Assembly (NCBI RefSeq): GCF_900100185.1
Contig: NZ_FNEN01000001.1
Location: 289,808 to 353,807, forward strand
Source: Natribacillus halophilus
Lineage (GTDB): Bacteria; Bacillota; Bacilli; Bacillales; Marinococcaceae
Direction: 5' to 3'
Length of the DNA stretch: 64,000 nucleotides
Positions 9,126-17,984 of the stretch are shown in pieces. The number at the start of each line of letters is the position of its first letter. Position 1 is the first letter of the stretch. A model generated the notes under the pieces. That model was not told the DNA's origin, did not search any database, and worked only from the letters and a program-made list of their open reading frames with translations. Position numbers and translations under genes: made by a program.

Positions 9126-10694
9126 TCAGGAGTCCTGAAGGTCCTCCTGCAACTCTTCGTATTGTTCATTTTCCGGGTCCAGTTCCAGTGCTTCTTCAAC
9201 GTATTCGCGTGCCTCGTCTCGTTCTCCTCGTTCCGAGTACACGAGCGCGAGATTATAAAGGGCCTCATGAAACTCCGGATTCTGCGCTAACGCTTCCTGA
9301 TAAAAATGTTCGGCTTCTTCGTCATTGCCGCGCCCGTATTCGGCGTTTCCGATCATAAAGTATGCTTCCGGCATCTCCGTGTTATCGATCACTTCCGCCA
9401 TCGTATCGTAAGCTTCATCGTATCTGTCTGCTTCCAGGTGTTCCTGAGAGATTTGTATTTCCACAATCGGCTCGGACGGCATATTTTCTTCACTATAGTG
9501 GCCATATCCGTATAAAATGACGAGCAACACAGGGATCGCGACGACAAAGAAGAGTTGTTTGAGATTATATTTCTTGTCAGGCATGCCTACCGTTGCCGCG
9601 GCGAGAAAGCCACCGACGAGGCCGCCCATGTGCGCTCCGTTGTCGACCATTGGAACAACCGTGCCGAAAATGACATTGATCAAAAGGATAACGATCACAC
9701 TTCTGCCGATCGTTCGGAAAAAAAGACGACGATGGCTGATGCCGAAATAAACCAAGGCACCAAAACAACCGAAGATCGCGCCTGAAGCTCCGGCTGACAC
9801 TTGCTCGGTAAACGCGTAGCTCGCCGTCGAGCCGACGACCCCGGCGACCATGTAAATCCAGACAAACCGCCACGTTCCGAATATTCGCTCCACGGCCGAA
9901 CCTAAAAATAACAAAGCCAACGAATTCATAAATAAGTGCAATAAGCCGATATGCAAAAACATCGACGTAATAATACGCCACCACTCGCCGTCATCGATCA
10001 AGGGATTATACTTGGCGCCGAATTCAATCAATGTCAGAACATCGGTGCTGTCGGCGACCACCTCGATCCAGGCAAAAATAAGCAAAATCAAGGCGAGCAA
10101 CACAAATGTAAACCGAGGTTTCCCATATGTAAAAACTTTAATGGCCTCTTCTTGGTCCCGTTCAATATTTCTTACAATGATTTGTCGTTGCCGGGCAACC
10201 TTCCGGGCGAGCGCTTCCTCGTCAGCGAGAAGCATGTCTTCTTTCGTCGGCCACTGCCCGTCTGCATGCAACAACTGTAGAAACTTAACGATATCATCGC
10301 TTTGGTGAGCCCCGATGGATGCTGCGAACAGCCACGTTTGCATCGGCTTACGCCTCGCAGGATCGGTATAGACAACCTCCCCGGTTTTGCTTTTCCAATC
10401 GTCGGCGGGCGCTATTGAGGTGATATACAAATTATGGTAATGAACATCCTTGCGTGTTGGCGATCGTTTAAAGGATTGAAATTGACGGGCATTGTCCCTT
10501 ATCACATTTTCCAGGCCGCGGCTCCAGGCCATGTCAATTTTCGAAAGCGAAATCAGGAATTGTTCTTTATCGGTTTCCTTTTCCAGCCATAATTGTTTGC
10601 GGTCATCGCTGACATGGACCGCCTGAAAGCCATTCCTCGCCACGAGATGGTGCGCGAGTTCCCAAAAGAGTACATCTTGATCTCTAACCTCCAT
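9126..10694 (-). CDS. gluP: Rhomboid-family intramembrane serine protease with TPR tail
   Basis: YqgP/GluP-like protein of about 522 aa. Order of parts: a soluble N-terminal domain (to about residue 200), a six- to seven-helix rhomboid core with the catalytic serine in GASGAIFGCFG and the histidine in NGAHMGGLVGG, then two or three C-terminal tetratricopeptide repeats (AEHFYQEALAQNPEFHEALY and the following copy). Rhomboids cleave membrane proteins within the bilayer; the B. subtilis homologue acts in membrane-protein quality control. Two in-frame ATGs exist. AAGGA sits eight bases before the second (10694), so I prefer it. The first is at 10703. Confidence 0.93.
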   Translation of the reverse strand: MEVRDQDVLFWELAHHLVARNGFQAVHVSDDRKQLWLEKETDKEQFLISLSKIDMAWSRGLENVIRDNARQFQSFKRSPTRKDVHYHNLYITSIAPADDWKSKTGEVVYTDPARRKPMQTWLFAASIGAHQSDDIVKFLQLLHADGQWPTKEDMLLADEEALARKVARQRQIIVRNIERDQEEAIKVFTYGKPRFTFVLLALILLIFAWIEVVADSTDVLTLIEFGAKYNPLIDDGEWWRIITSMFLHIGLLHLFMNSLALLFLGSAVERIFGTWRFVWIYMVAGVVGSTASYAFTEQVSAGASGAIFGCFGALVYFGISHRRLFFRTIGRSVIVILLINVIFGTVVPMVDNGAHMGGLVGGFLAAATVGMPDKKYNLKQLFFVVAIPVLLVILYGYGHYSEENMPSEPIVEIQISQEHLEADRYDEAYDTMAEVIDNTEMPEAYFMIGNAEYGRGNDEEAEHFYQEALAQNPEFHEALYNLALVYSERGERDEAREYVEEALELDPENEQYEELQEDLQDS

Positions 10695-10783
10695 CGCGTT
10701 CATCCTTTATATACCGGTGATTGTTTTCCTTTGCCCCTTCCATCATAATCGACAGCGCCCTTAAATGCGAATATTTTCTATCG

Positions 10784-10957
10784 TTAAGTGGCAAAGGGCG
10801 AATATTTCTTGAGTGCCCTTCTTCTTAAAGGCGGGATTTCCATGACCGTTTTGATGATGATACGTCTTGTAATTCTATTTCTGAGCAGTACATACCGATA
10901 GCGATACGCGATGATCCCCAGCACAATGATCCCCAAAGAGACGATGATTTTTTTCAA
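10784..10957 (-). CDS. 57-aa membrane protein, YqgO-like by position
   Basis: A short frame read directly from the sequence. AGGAGG is followed eight bases later by TTG AAA AAA, giving MKKIIVSLGIIVLGIIAYRY, then a strongly basic tail (RNRITRRIIIKTVMEI, PPLRRRALKKYSPFAT) and TAA. There is one N-terminal membrane helix and a cytoplasmic tail by the positive-inside rule. It lies between gluP and the DUF92 gene. B. subtilis has the small ORF yqgO in the comparable place, but I cannot verify sequence similarity. The strong Shine-Dalgarno site and clean frame argue that it is real. Confidence 0.7.
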   Translation of the reverse strand: MKKIIVSLGIIVLGIIAYRYRYVLLRNRITRRIIIKTVMEIPPLRRRALKKYSPFAT

Positions 10958-11006
10958 CGTAAGCCCTCCTGCTTTTTCTTTTTAGCTTGTCTGAATGATT
11001 GAGAAG

Positions 11007-11768
11007 CTATACGAGGAGAAAAATCATCATGGCAACGAAAGCGCCCATGCCCGTACAGGCAGTATTCACCATATTGTTGTCAAGGCCTGAGATGCCGCGG
11101 ACTTTCCTGGTCGGTTGACCGCAATGACGTTTTTCTTCGATCAAGGCCTGGCAGCGGACACACTGGCGCTCTTCCTGGAGAAATGCTCCGATGAGCGTAT
11201 CAGCCATAGCGCCGAGAAAACCGGCGATCGTAATCAACAATGCCCACTGACCATCCAGGAGGAGCAGGCTCCCCAGAATAGCGACAAGACCGCTACCGAG
11301 CACGCTAAAGACAGTGCCGACGAACGTCATGGACCCGGATCGGCCCACGGTTGCCCGGGCATTCATTCTTATATGATAAGGCTTGCCGCCCCAGCGTTTG
11401 CCGCCTTCCGTCGCCCATGTATCGCTATTGGCAGCAGCGAGTGCGCCGATAAACAAGACCTTGAAAAGTTCTTCGTCGGCGAACGGGAGTGATAATAAGG
11501 CGATAAGAGCGGCCACTCCCCCGTTTGCAAACACTTGAGAGGCGGTTCGTTTTTCTTTTTCACGCTTGAAGGTCCGCGCAGGAAGCCGCCCCAGTAATGT
11601 GCTGCTTATAAAAAAGGTAGCAAGGACGAGTAACCCTTCAAAAGAGAAAGGAATGGCGATGCCTGCGCCGACGAGAAAAGCCATGAGCGCCCCTCCGAGC
11701 GTTAAGGCCTGAAAACGATAAGCCAGAAAAGCAAGGATGGCAACGGTTAGGATGAGGAGCGCGAGCAT
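11007..11768 (-). CDS. DUF92 family integral membrane protein
   Basis: 253 aa with six or so membrane helices. The family hallmarks are clear: the TASQVFANGG block, AAANSDTWATEGGKRWG, the GRSGSMTFVGT stretch and GAMADTLIGAFLQEE. A CXXC pair (CVRCQALIEEKRHC) precedes the last helices. DUF92 members resemble CTP-dependent phytol and polyprenol kinases, and the reaction in Bacillaceae is not known to me. Its ATG shares a base with the stop of the upstream fau gene, so the two are coupled. Confidence 0.88.
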   Translation of the reverse strand: MLALLILTVAILAFLAYRFQALTLGGALMAFLVGAGIAIPFSFEGLLVLATFFISSTLLGRLPARTFKREKEKRTASQVFANGGVAALIALLSLPFADEELFKVLFIGALAAANSDTWATEGGKRWGGKPYHIRMNARATVGRSGSMTFVGTVFSVLGSGLVAILGSLLLLDGQWALLITIAGFLGAMADTLIGAFLQEERQCVRCQALIEEKRHCGQPTRKVRGISGLDNNMVNTACTGMGAFVAMMIFLLV

Positions 11769-12319
11769 TACGATGTCTCCGTGAATAATGTTTGGACCGG
11801 GATATCGTGTGTTTCTGTCGGTAGATTCGAAAAAAGTTGAAATGAAAGTGAAAAGGCTATCGTATGTCCGTTATAATCGGCGAGAAAGCGATCATAATAC
11901 CCGCCGCCAAACCCGACGCGATACCCTGTCTCGTTAAACGCCAGCCCCGGCACGATGAGGAGATCGATGTGTTCGGAAGGGACGCGTTCCGAGCGGTTAG
12001 GGTCAGGCTCCCACAAACTGTTTTTTCTTTGTTTAAGTTCGGCAAAAGACGAAAGCGTGTAAAAATCAAGGACGCGACGTTTACCGTCCGTTTTGGGAAC
12101 GACGATTTTTTTTCCTTCCATCCAGGCTTTTTCTATAAGCGGGCGCGTCGGTATCTCCCGGGGGGTGGCAACAGTGACCGCTATGACGTTTGCCTCACGC
12201 CAGGAAGGGTGTTCATATAAGTATTCATGCAGCTGCCGACCGCGCATCTCCAGCTCTTCATCCGTAAGCGTTGCGAATTGTTGAACGATATATGTACGAA
12301 TTTCGGATTTTTGCATCAT
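11768..12319 (-). CDS. 5-formyltetrahydrofolate cyclo-ligase
   Basis: ATP-dependent enzyme (YqgN/MTHFS) that turns 5-formyl-THF into 5,10-methenyl-THF and so recycles a storage folate. The C-terminal signature is VGFGGGYYDRFLADY, and the substrate loop (GLAFNETGYR) is present. The start at 12319 (Met-Met-Gln) is chosen because AGGGGGG lies seven bases before it; a TTG two codons upstream would sit on the Shine-Dalgarno site. 183 aa is normal. Confidence 0.93.
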   Translation of the reverse strand: MMQKSEIRTYIVQQFATLTDEELEMRGRQLHEYLYEHPSWREANVIAVTVATPREIPTRPLIEKAWMEGKKIVVPKTDGKRRVLDFYTLSSFAELKQRKNSLWEPDPNRSERVPSEHIDLLIVPGLAFNETGYRVGFGGGYYDRFLADYNGHTIAFSLSFQLFSNLPTETHDIPVQTLFTETS

Positions 12320-12367
12320 GTGCAAGCCCCCCTATTAAAAGAAGCAGCAGCGGAACTCTCCTGCTGC

Positions 12368-12517
12368 TTACTTCGTTTCACGGTGAAGCGTATACCGGTT
12401 AACTCTCGGGCAGAATTTATTTAATTCCATCCGCTCCGGGTGCGTTCGTTTATTTTTGGTTGTGATATAGTTGCGGTCTCCTGTTTCTGTACAGGCAAGT
12501 GTGATTTGAACACGCAT
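12368..12517 (-). CDS. rpmG: 50S ribosomal protein L33
   Basis: 49 aa: [20 protein letters not shown] at the start and a [15 protein letters not shown] end. It has AGGAGG seven bases before the ATG. Only one cysteine remains at each of the two usual CXXC sites (Cys9 and Cys36), so it should be unable to form the four-cysteine zinc ribbon. That resembles the zinc-independent 'C-minus' L33 forms that bacteria use when zinc is scarce. It stands alone upstream of fau. No Zur box is visible in the roughly 200 bases upstream. Confidence 0.95.
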   Translation of the reverse strand: MRVQITLACTETGDRNYITTKNKRTHPERMELNKFCPRVNRYTLHRETK

Positions 12518-12738
12518 CGTTGTCCCTCCTATCCGTAAGCAGTCGTACTTGATAATATTATCAGGTTTTTAAAAATAAATCAACTCGTGATTAAGCCTTG
12601 TTCAAGGTAAAGTCAAAGTAAAACGATTTTTAAGGGAAATAAAAATCGCCTTTCTAAGACGAGCCCGAGGGAGATCACATCGCTCTCTCGGATTGGTTCG
12701 ATCCCCGTCGTTCGAGGGATGACAACGTGATTCTTGAT

Positions 12739-12946
12739 CCCTATCGGAGCGAGATGCCCTGCCTTTGGGGTATAACAACACGCTTCTGGTCCCTATCGGA
12801 GCGAGATACCCTGCTTTTGGGGGATAACATCGCGCTTCTGGTCCCTCTCGGAGCGAGATACCCTGCTTTTGGGGGATAACAACACGCTTCTGGTCCCTAT
12901 CGGAGTGAGATACCCTGCCTTTGGGGTATGGCAACGCGCTTCAAGT
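12739..12946. repeat. Array A: four tandem 52-bp units
   Basis: Units begin at 12739, 12791, 12843 and 12895, each exactly 52 bp and starting CCCTATCGGAGCGAGATACC or a close variant. A decayed fifth copy may precede at about 12690. Each unit carries GGGTAT and ATACCC arms, which pair either across the short GCCTTTG gap or across the long side (about 44 bp). The arms co-vary only loosely. The array lies between rpmG and the NERD remnant and is non-coding: 52 is not a multiple of three, so frames shift in each copy. Confidence 0.9.
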
Positions 12947-13029
12947 GTCATAAAGGTCGGGGCGATCTCCGTTCCCTCGGACATCCGCGAATATATTTGG
13001 ACTTTGACGGAACCGTGAAGCCTTGTTTG

Positions 13030-13038
13030 TGCTATACT
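13030..13038 (+). promoter_or_regulatory. Extended -10 promoter of the NERD remnant
   Basis: TG-C-TATACT, an extended -10 box, lies 24 bases upstream of the ATG at 13063, and AAAGGAAGTGG lies between them. No good -35 at 17 bases; TTGACG is 23 bases upstream. Confidence 0.45.
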
Positions 13039-13062
13039 AACAAAAACGAAAGGAAGTGGGCG

Positions 13063-13394
13063 ATGAGGAAAATTAAAGAACGTGAACCGTCTAAATTTTG
13101 CGATTCTTGCATCCGCGTATGCATTTCCCGACCGGCAATATTATTTGCATCTTGAATATGATGGAAAAGGGGCGACTATGGGTATGTAGCGGGTGCGGCT
13201 GTAAAGAAAATGGTCAAGCCGCGATCATCCGGAGCGTAGAAGAATTCAAGCTCCTTTTTCCGGAAAGAAAAATTACCAGCAACACGATCTATGAATGGTG
13301 CGCAGTGAAAGGCGATCGGAAAAAAGTGTCGAGAACACTGGCTAATCATTTCAAACGCATTGGATACGGGGTAGGGTCTTATTATATTCATTGA
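13063..13394 (+). pseudogene. Remnant of a NERD-domain protein gene (5' and 3' ends only)
   Basis: A well-formed start (AAAGGAAGTGG, then ATG at 13063) opens with MRKIKEREPSKF, like the first residues of Bacillaceae NERD-domain (nuclease-related) proteins. The frame then stops at 13155. In another frame, from 13158 to 13394, the sequence matches the C-terminal tail of the same family as I know it: a zinc-ribbon-like GRLWVCSGCGCKENGQAAI, then ITSNTIYEWC and KVSRTLANHFKRIGYG. The NERD domain of some 200 residues is missing, and no single frame joins the ends. I infer an internal deletion plus frameshift. Repeat arrays flank it on both sides. Confidence 0.6.
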
Positions 13395-13460
13395 TACCCG
13401 AAGAGAGCATTTGAATCACGATGGACTGACACTCCTAACCCGGAGATGGCAGATCTGAAA

Positions 13461-13680
13461 GGTTTCACTCAATGGGGTGATACCATTCAACAGGGGAGGA
13501 GCGTGCCGAATGGTTTCACTCGCTCGATGTGACACCGCTCAGTAGCCGAGGAACTAGCCGAATGGTTCCACTAGGCTGGTGTGACACCTCTCAACACAGA
13601 GGAGCACGGCAAATGGTTTCACTCACTCAAAGTGACACCTTTCAACTGGCGATATGCGTGCCAAATGGTTCCACCCTGGC
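13461..13680. repeat. Array B: about 4.3 tandem units of 51-52 bp
   Basis: Units start at 13461, 13512, 13564, 13615 and a partial one at 13667, with spacings of 51, 52, 51 and 52. Each opens with GGTTTCACTC or GGTTCCACTA and has GTGACACC about 17 bases on, a dyad of eight-base arms with one mismatch. The rest of the unit (TCTCAACA..GAGGAGC....CAAAT) is conserved more loosely. The array lies between the NERD remnant and the pbpA terminator. Confidence 0.88.
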
Positions 13681-13699
13681 CACCCCCCCAAAACCAAAC

Positions 13700-13731
13700 G
13701 CGCGCTTATGCGATCTTACGCACAAGCGCGC
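13700..13731 (-). terminator. pbpA terminator
   Basis: Eight-base stem GCGCGCTT / AAGCGCGC with a further inner pairing (TGCG/CGCA) nine bases past the pbpA stop. The minus-strand tail GTTTGGTTTTGG is only moderately T-rich. Confidence 0.6.
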
Positions 13732-13739
13732 CTCTCTCC

Positions 13740-15773
13740 TTATCCCAGGTCATCGTCCGGATCCTGGTAAATTTCATCTTCATCGTCGGATTCTTCCGGT
13801 TCAGCTCCGTCCTCCTGGAGGTCAAAATAAGCATCGAGGGCGTCCCGTGTGATCGAGTTTGCCAAACCTGAATCTTCATCGCTCGTCGAAGTTTCCGGAA
13901 CAATCACTGCGATCGCAACCTCGGGATCATCGTGGGGCGCATAAGCCACCATCCCCTGGTTATAGCCATCGTTAACCTCGTGTACACTCACCTGTGCCGT
14001 CCCCGTTTTACCCGCCGGGTTATAATCGGCATCATCGAAATCATCGGAAGCGGTTCCTCCATTTGAGCCGGATTGTTGCATCACCTGTCTCATGCCTTCC
14101 TGCATCCGCTCGAAATCCTCGTTGCTATTGTCGACTGAGTTCATCACCTCGGGGCTATTTTGGCGTACAACAGATCCGGATTCTTCATCCCCTGTCGCGG
14201 GTTCGAGAATTTCTCTTACAAGCGTTGGCTGCATCCGATCCCCGCCATTCGCCATCGTTGCGGCGAACTGGGCCATTTGCATCGGTGTGTACGTATCATA
14301 CTGTCCAAAGGGCAGCATCAAATAGTTTCCGATATTGTAACCGTCAGTCGTGCCCGTCACTTCATTGGGAAGATCGATGCCCGTCTCCGTGCCGAGACCA
14401 AATTGGGCGTAATGATTGCGCAACATGTCAAAGCCCTGGTCAGCACCGGACCAATCCCTGCCGTCGACACCGAGCTCATAATCGGCCATTTCCATCGCTA
14501 TTCTTGACATATAAACGTTAGATGAGCGGCGGATGGCGTCGATGTCATTCACGGCTCCCATATTTTGCCATGAAGATACCGGCTGTGAAGCAGGTAGATT
14601 GATGGGCGTATCTTCATAAACCGTGCCGTGGCCAATCACGCCACTCTCATAGCCGGCCAGTACGGTTGCCATTTTGACCGTCGATCCGATTTCATACTGA
14701 CCCATCACCAAATTAACATCGTTATCATATGACGCCATGCTAAGAATGTCTCCCGTATCCGGCTCCATCATGATAACATGGGCTTCCGGCTCATTCAGAA
14801 AGGTGCCCCCGCTTGCGCTGCCGATATTATCATCAATCACATCTTCGACCTCTTGCTGCAAAGCCATGTCAATCGTAAGGACGAGGTCGTTACCCCGTGC
14901 GCCGGGATCCGTCGATTCATTTCCGTCGGCATCGGTCGTTATCTCTGCTTTTTCGCCTCGCAATACGCTTTCATATTCATCTTCCAATTGGGAGTTTCCG
15001 ACAATATCGGTCCGCTCGTAGCCTTCACCCAAATACTGGTCGAGTTCACCCTCGGTAATTTGCCCTGTACTGCCAAAAAAGGTCGAAAAGCTTTCGCCAT
15101 AAGGATAAGCGCGCACCGAATCGCGCATGATATCAATGCCCGGAAGTTCATGCATTAACTCACTGAGAGCGTGAGCGGTTTCCTCATCGAGTCCCCGTGC
15201 GATCCGATGCGGGGCATAATTGTAACCGGTCATCATCTCGGTCCAAATCGCCACCGTCTCCTGCTCTTCCTCACCGATGTCGTCTATGACTTCTTCTTCC
15301 GGTAGTCTCTCCAGCTGCAGTTCATAGATATCGTCATCTTCCTCAAGCTCCGCTTCTTCCTCGTCGCTCACAAGCTCGTCGGCCTCATCTTCCCGCGTTT
15401 GCAGCCAATAGTCCTGCCATTCCCGTTCGTTGATATCGTCAATATCATCTTCGTCAATATCCAAAAATTGGGTTAACCGCTCGGCAATCTCAAGCATCTC
15501 TTCATCATTGCCCGGCCGATTGGTATACGTAAGCGTTAACTCCAGTTCATTATCGACGACTGTATTTCCATTCCGGTCGAACATTAAACCACGCGGCGCA
15601 TCGACATTTGCCGTCTGCTCGCCGTTGTTGTTAACCATCTCTTCATATTCTTCTCCCTGGACAATCTGAATGTAGCCAAGGCGTAAAATCAAGACGGAAA
15701 ATAAAATAAAGACAGCAAAAAAAAGCACATTCAAACGTATGGGAATGTGATTTTTCCGTTTCTCCCTCACCAT
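13740..15773 (-). CDS. pbpA: Class B penicillin-binding protein 2 (transpeptidase)
   Basis: 677-aa elongation-type PBP2: one N-terminal membrane anchor (about 15-37), a dimerisation domain, then the transpeptidase domain. The active-site triad is intact: STVK at 364-367, SSN at 417-419 and KTG at 589-591. Cross-links peptidoglycan outside the membrane. The domain around residues 100-175 and the C-terminus are crowded with Asp and Glu, as expected for an exported protein facing high salt. GGGGGAGGAG precedes the ATG. Its place beside an MFS gene and sodA matches B. subtilis pbpA (yqgF). Confidence 0.95.
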   Translation of the reverse strand: MVREKRKNHIPIRLNVLFFAVFILFSVLILRLGYIQIVQGEEYEEMVNNNGEQTANVDAPRGLMFDRNGNTVVDNELELTLTYTNRPGNDEEMLEIAERLTQFLDIDEDDIDDINEREWQDYWLQTREDEADELVSDEEEAELEEDDDIYELQLERLPEEEVIDDIGEEEQETVAIWTEMMTGYNYAPHRIARGLDEETAHALSELMHELPGIDIMRDSVRAYPYGESFSTFFGSTGQITEGELDQYLGEGYERTDIVGNSQLEDEYESVLRGEKAEITTDADGNESTDPGARGNDLVLTIDMALQQEVEDVIDDNIGSASGGTFLNEPEAHVIMMEPDTGDILSMASYDNDVNLVMGQYEIGSTVKMATVLAGYESGVIGHGTVYEDTPINLPASQPVSSWQNMGAVNDIDAIRRSSNVYMSRIAMEMADYELGVDGRDWSGADQGFDMLRNHYAQFGLGTETGIDLPNEVTGTTDGYNIGNYLMLPFGQYDTYTPMQMAQFAATMANGGDRMQPTLVREILEPATGDEESGSVVRQNSPEVMNSVDNSNEDFERMQEGMRQVMQQSGSNGGTASDDFDDADYNPAGKTGTAQVSVHEVNDGYNQGMVAYAPHDDPEVAIAVIVPETSTSDEDSGLANSITRDALDAYFDLQEDGAEPEESDDEDEIYQDPDDDLG

Positions 15774-15851
15774 ATGTTCTCCTCCCCCGAGCGATCTCTA
15801 TAAAATGATTGTAGCACACCCTCGCTATCATTCGCACAAGAGAAGTCTGAA

Positions 15852-17135
15852 CTATGTTTGACGTTCTTGTTCACCCAGGCTTTTGCTCGCGTATTCGTCA
15901 TCCGGAAGTTTCCCTCCGTGAGGAGCGATGTGTCGTATCGCCAAATACAGAAAAAGATGCCCCGCCCCGAAAACAAGTAACGTCAACAAAATTCCCTGTC
16001 TGTCTCCAAGCAAAGAAGTTAGGATGAGAAAGCAAATGATGGAGACCGCCCGTCCGCCATTGACAAACCATTCCCTGACAATCAAGTACTCCACACGCAT
16101 GGACGCCGCTTTGTATGCTTTGCCGATAATGTCATACGTCATGGACACAAACGGTACGAATATGAGCGGATAAGCCGCCGAGACCAGAATGCCATATGTA
16201 ATTAAGCGTACATACGTAGGGTCGGGAACGATAAAGAAAATCGCCAAATAAAGGAGCAGAGAACCGATGAAAATCGACCGTCGGCGCATGCGCACCGGCA
16301 AAAAACGCCCAACAGCAAAATAACAGCATAACGAAACCGCCGACGTTATTAACCCGTACGTGCCGAGCGCCAACTCACTTTGGGTCGCCGTATACACCCA
16401 CACGACGATTAAAAACGTAAAGACCCCTTCACGGGAGCCCTGAAAAAAATGCGCGTAAAGCACCCGGCGCCAATCCAAGTCCTCATGTCGCCTTTGCCAC
16501 ACGTTGCTGATACGAAAGATCCCCGCCGATGATCGCTTCCCAAACTTAAAACTAAGCGCCACCGCCGTGGCGAAAAACAATAACGAAACCGTAAAAATCG
16601 ATTGGTACCCACTGTAGCCCGGAAATCCGGCAATAATAATCCCGGCCGTCATCGGCCCCACCATACCGGCGAGTGACGTGAATAAACCGAGGTAACCATT
16701 GAAAACATCCCGCGTCTCCGGAGAGGTAATCTCGAATGTTAGCACATTAAAGGCAAGCCAATAGACACCAAACCCAAGTCCTAACAGGAATCCCAACACC
16801 AGGAGCACATCTTCGACACTCGTGCCGGCAAGCAGAACGGCAAAATAAAAAAGAGCGAGCAGCACAATCCCGACCCTTAATACAATCGTTCGATCCATAC
16901 GCTTGACCATTCGTCCCGCGTAAAAGAACGCCAACGGGGAAACGAGGACGGTTGCCAGATGATAAAGAGCAATGGCCGTGATACTCCCGGATTGTTTCCA
17001 TATGTATACATTGACAAATGTATTCGAAAGCGCTGTGCTTAACGCGTATAATCCCCCTATCACCAACAAAAGTTTAAAATCTTTCGTTGCCTCTACATTC
17101 TCCGGCAATAACCGTTTCAACAACGCGGATACCAT
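15852..17135 (-). CDS. MFS transporter, YqgE-like
   Basis: About 427 aa with twelve predicted membrane helices. The loop motif between helices 2 and 3 reads GRMVKRMDRT, the standard MFS A-like loop, and a cytoplasmic loop (NVWQRRHEDLDWRRVL) divides the two halves. The substrate cannot be told. B. subtilis has the MFS gene yqgE between sodA and pbpA, so it is probably the orthologue. The ATG at 17135 (GAGGTAG about ten bases upstream) is preferred over a GTG three codons earlier. Confidence 0.85.
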   Translation of the reverse strand: MVSALLKRLLPENVEATKDFKLLLVIGGLYALSTALSNTFVNVYIWKQSGSITAIALYHLATVLVSPLAFFYAGRMVKRMDRTIVLRVGIVLLALFYFAVLLAGTSVEDVLLVLGFLLGLGFGVYWLAFNVLTFEITSPETRDVFNGYLGLFTSLAGMVGPMTAGIIIAGFPGYSGYQSIFTVSLLFFATAVALSFKFGKRSSAGIFRISNVWQRRHEDLDWRRVLYAHFFQGSREGVFTFLIVVWVYTATQSELALGTYGLITSAVSLCCYFAVGRFLPVRMRRRSIFIGSLLLYLAIFFIVPDPTYVRLITYGILVSAAYPLIFVPFVSMTYDIIGKAYKAASMRVEYLIVREWFVNGGRAVSIICFLILTSLLGDRQGILLTLLVFGAGHLFLYLAIRHIAPHGGKLPDDEYASKSLGEQERQT

Positions 17136-17196
17136 CGCACACACCTACCTCATCTCAAGTTAGCGTGTGCAATTACGCGTCATCTATTCCCGCCAT

Positions 17197-17233
17197 GAAA
17201 AATCCCCCGAAAAGGCAATCGCCTTTTCGGGGG
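17197..17233 (-). terminator. sodA terminator
   Basis: Thirteen-base perfect stem CCCCCGAAAAGGC / GCCTTTTCGGGGG with loop AATC, followed on the minus strand by a TTTTT run, 12 bases past the sodA stop. Confidence 0.9.
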
Positions 17234-17244
17234 AGGGAACGTTC

Positions 17245-17856
17245 TTATTTTGCTTCCTCGTAACGTCTTTCTACTTCCGGCCAGTTCACGATATTCCAGA
17301 ATGCTTGTACGTATTCAGGACGACGGTTTTGATATTTGAGGTAATAGGCGTGCTCCCAAACATCAATGCCAAGCACCGGCGTTCTGCCTTCCGTTAATGG
17401 CGAATCCTGGTTTAACGTATCCTGAATCATGAGGTTCCCGTTGTCAACGACGAGCCATGCCCAGCCTGACCCGAAACGTCCAAGGGCGGCATTCGTAAAT
17501 TCTTCCTGGAACTGATCAAAGCTTCCCCACTTGTTTTCAATCGCGGAGAGCAAGTTGCCGGATGGCTTTCCGCCTCCATTCGGGCTCAGGATCGTCCAGA
17601 ATAATTTGTGGTTCGCATGACCGCCGCCGTTATTACGAACCGCGGTGCGAATATTTTCAGGCACTTTGTCCAGATTTGTCACCAAGTCTTCGACACTTTG
17701 ATTGGCAAGCTCATCATGCCCGGAGAGCGCGTCATTCAGCTTCGTCACATAGGTATTATGGTGCTTGCCATGATGAATGTTCATCGTCTGTTCATCAATG
17801 TGCGGTTCCAATGCATCCGCTGCATATGGTAGGTCTGGAAGTTCGTAGTTAGCCAT
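17245..17856 (-). CDS. sodA: Superoxide dismutase (Mn/Fe)
   Basis: 203-aa cytosolic enzyme that dismutes superoxide. Metal ligands are recognisable: His in the [13 protein letters not shown] helix, His in [10 protein letters not shown], and the Asp and His of the signature [22 protein letters not shown] lies seven bases before the ATG at 17856, which gives the usual [11 protein letters not shown] start; the longer frame is rejected. It stands as its own unit with a strong terminator. Confidence 0.97.
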   Translation of the reverse strand: MANYELPDLPYAADALEPHIDEQTMNIHHGKHHNTYVTKLNDALSGHDELANQSVEDLVTNLDKVPENIRTAVRNNGGGHANHKLFWTILSPNGGGKPSGNLLSAIENKWGSFDQFQEEFTNAALGRFGSGWAWLVVDNGNLMIQDTLNQDSPLTEGRTPVLGIDVWEHAYYLKYQNRRPEYVQAFWNIVNWPEVERRYEEAK

Positions 17857-17945
17857 GTAAATCTCCTCCAATGTTTAAGATTGAGTCAAACACCCTCTCA
17901 GATATGCATTCCCCGACCCTATTATCTTTAAACCTATTTTTTCGT

Positions 17946-17970
17946 AAAAAAAAACACCCATAAGGGCGTG
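17946..17970 (-). terminator. Terminator of the three-tRNA operon
   Basis: Six-base stem ACGCCC / GGGTGT around loop TTAT on the minus strand, followed by a T9 run, about 15 bases past tRNA-Ile. Confidence 0.85.
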
Positions 17971-17984
17971 CTGTCAAAACGTAA

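Noticed and set aside
12602..12984. Repetitive protein ORFs on the minus strand across array A
   Set aside because: The 52-bp period shifts the frame in every copy, and there is no Shine-Dalgarno site; the ORFs are by-products of the repeat.
12739..13680. CRISPR-like layout of arrays A and B
   Set aside because: The whole unit is repeated with scattered differences; there are no identical repeats separated by unique spacers, and no cas genes.
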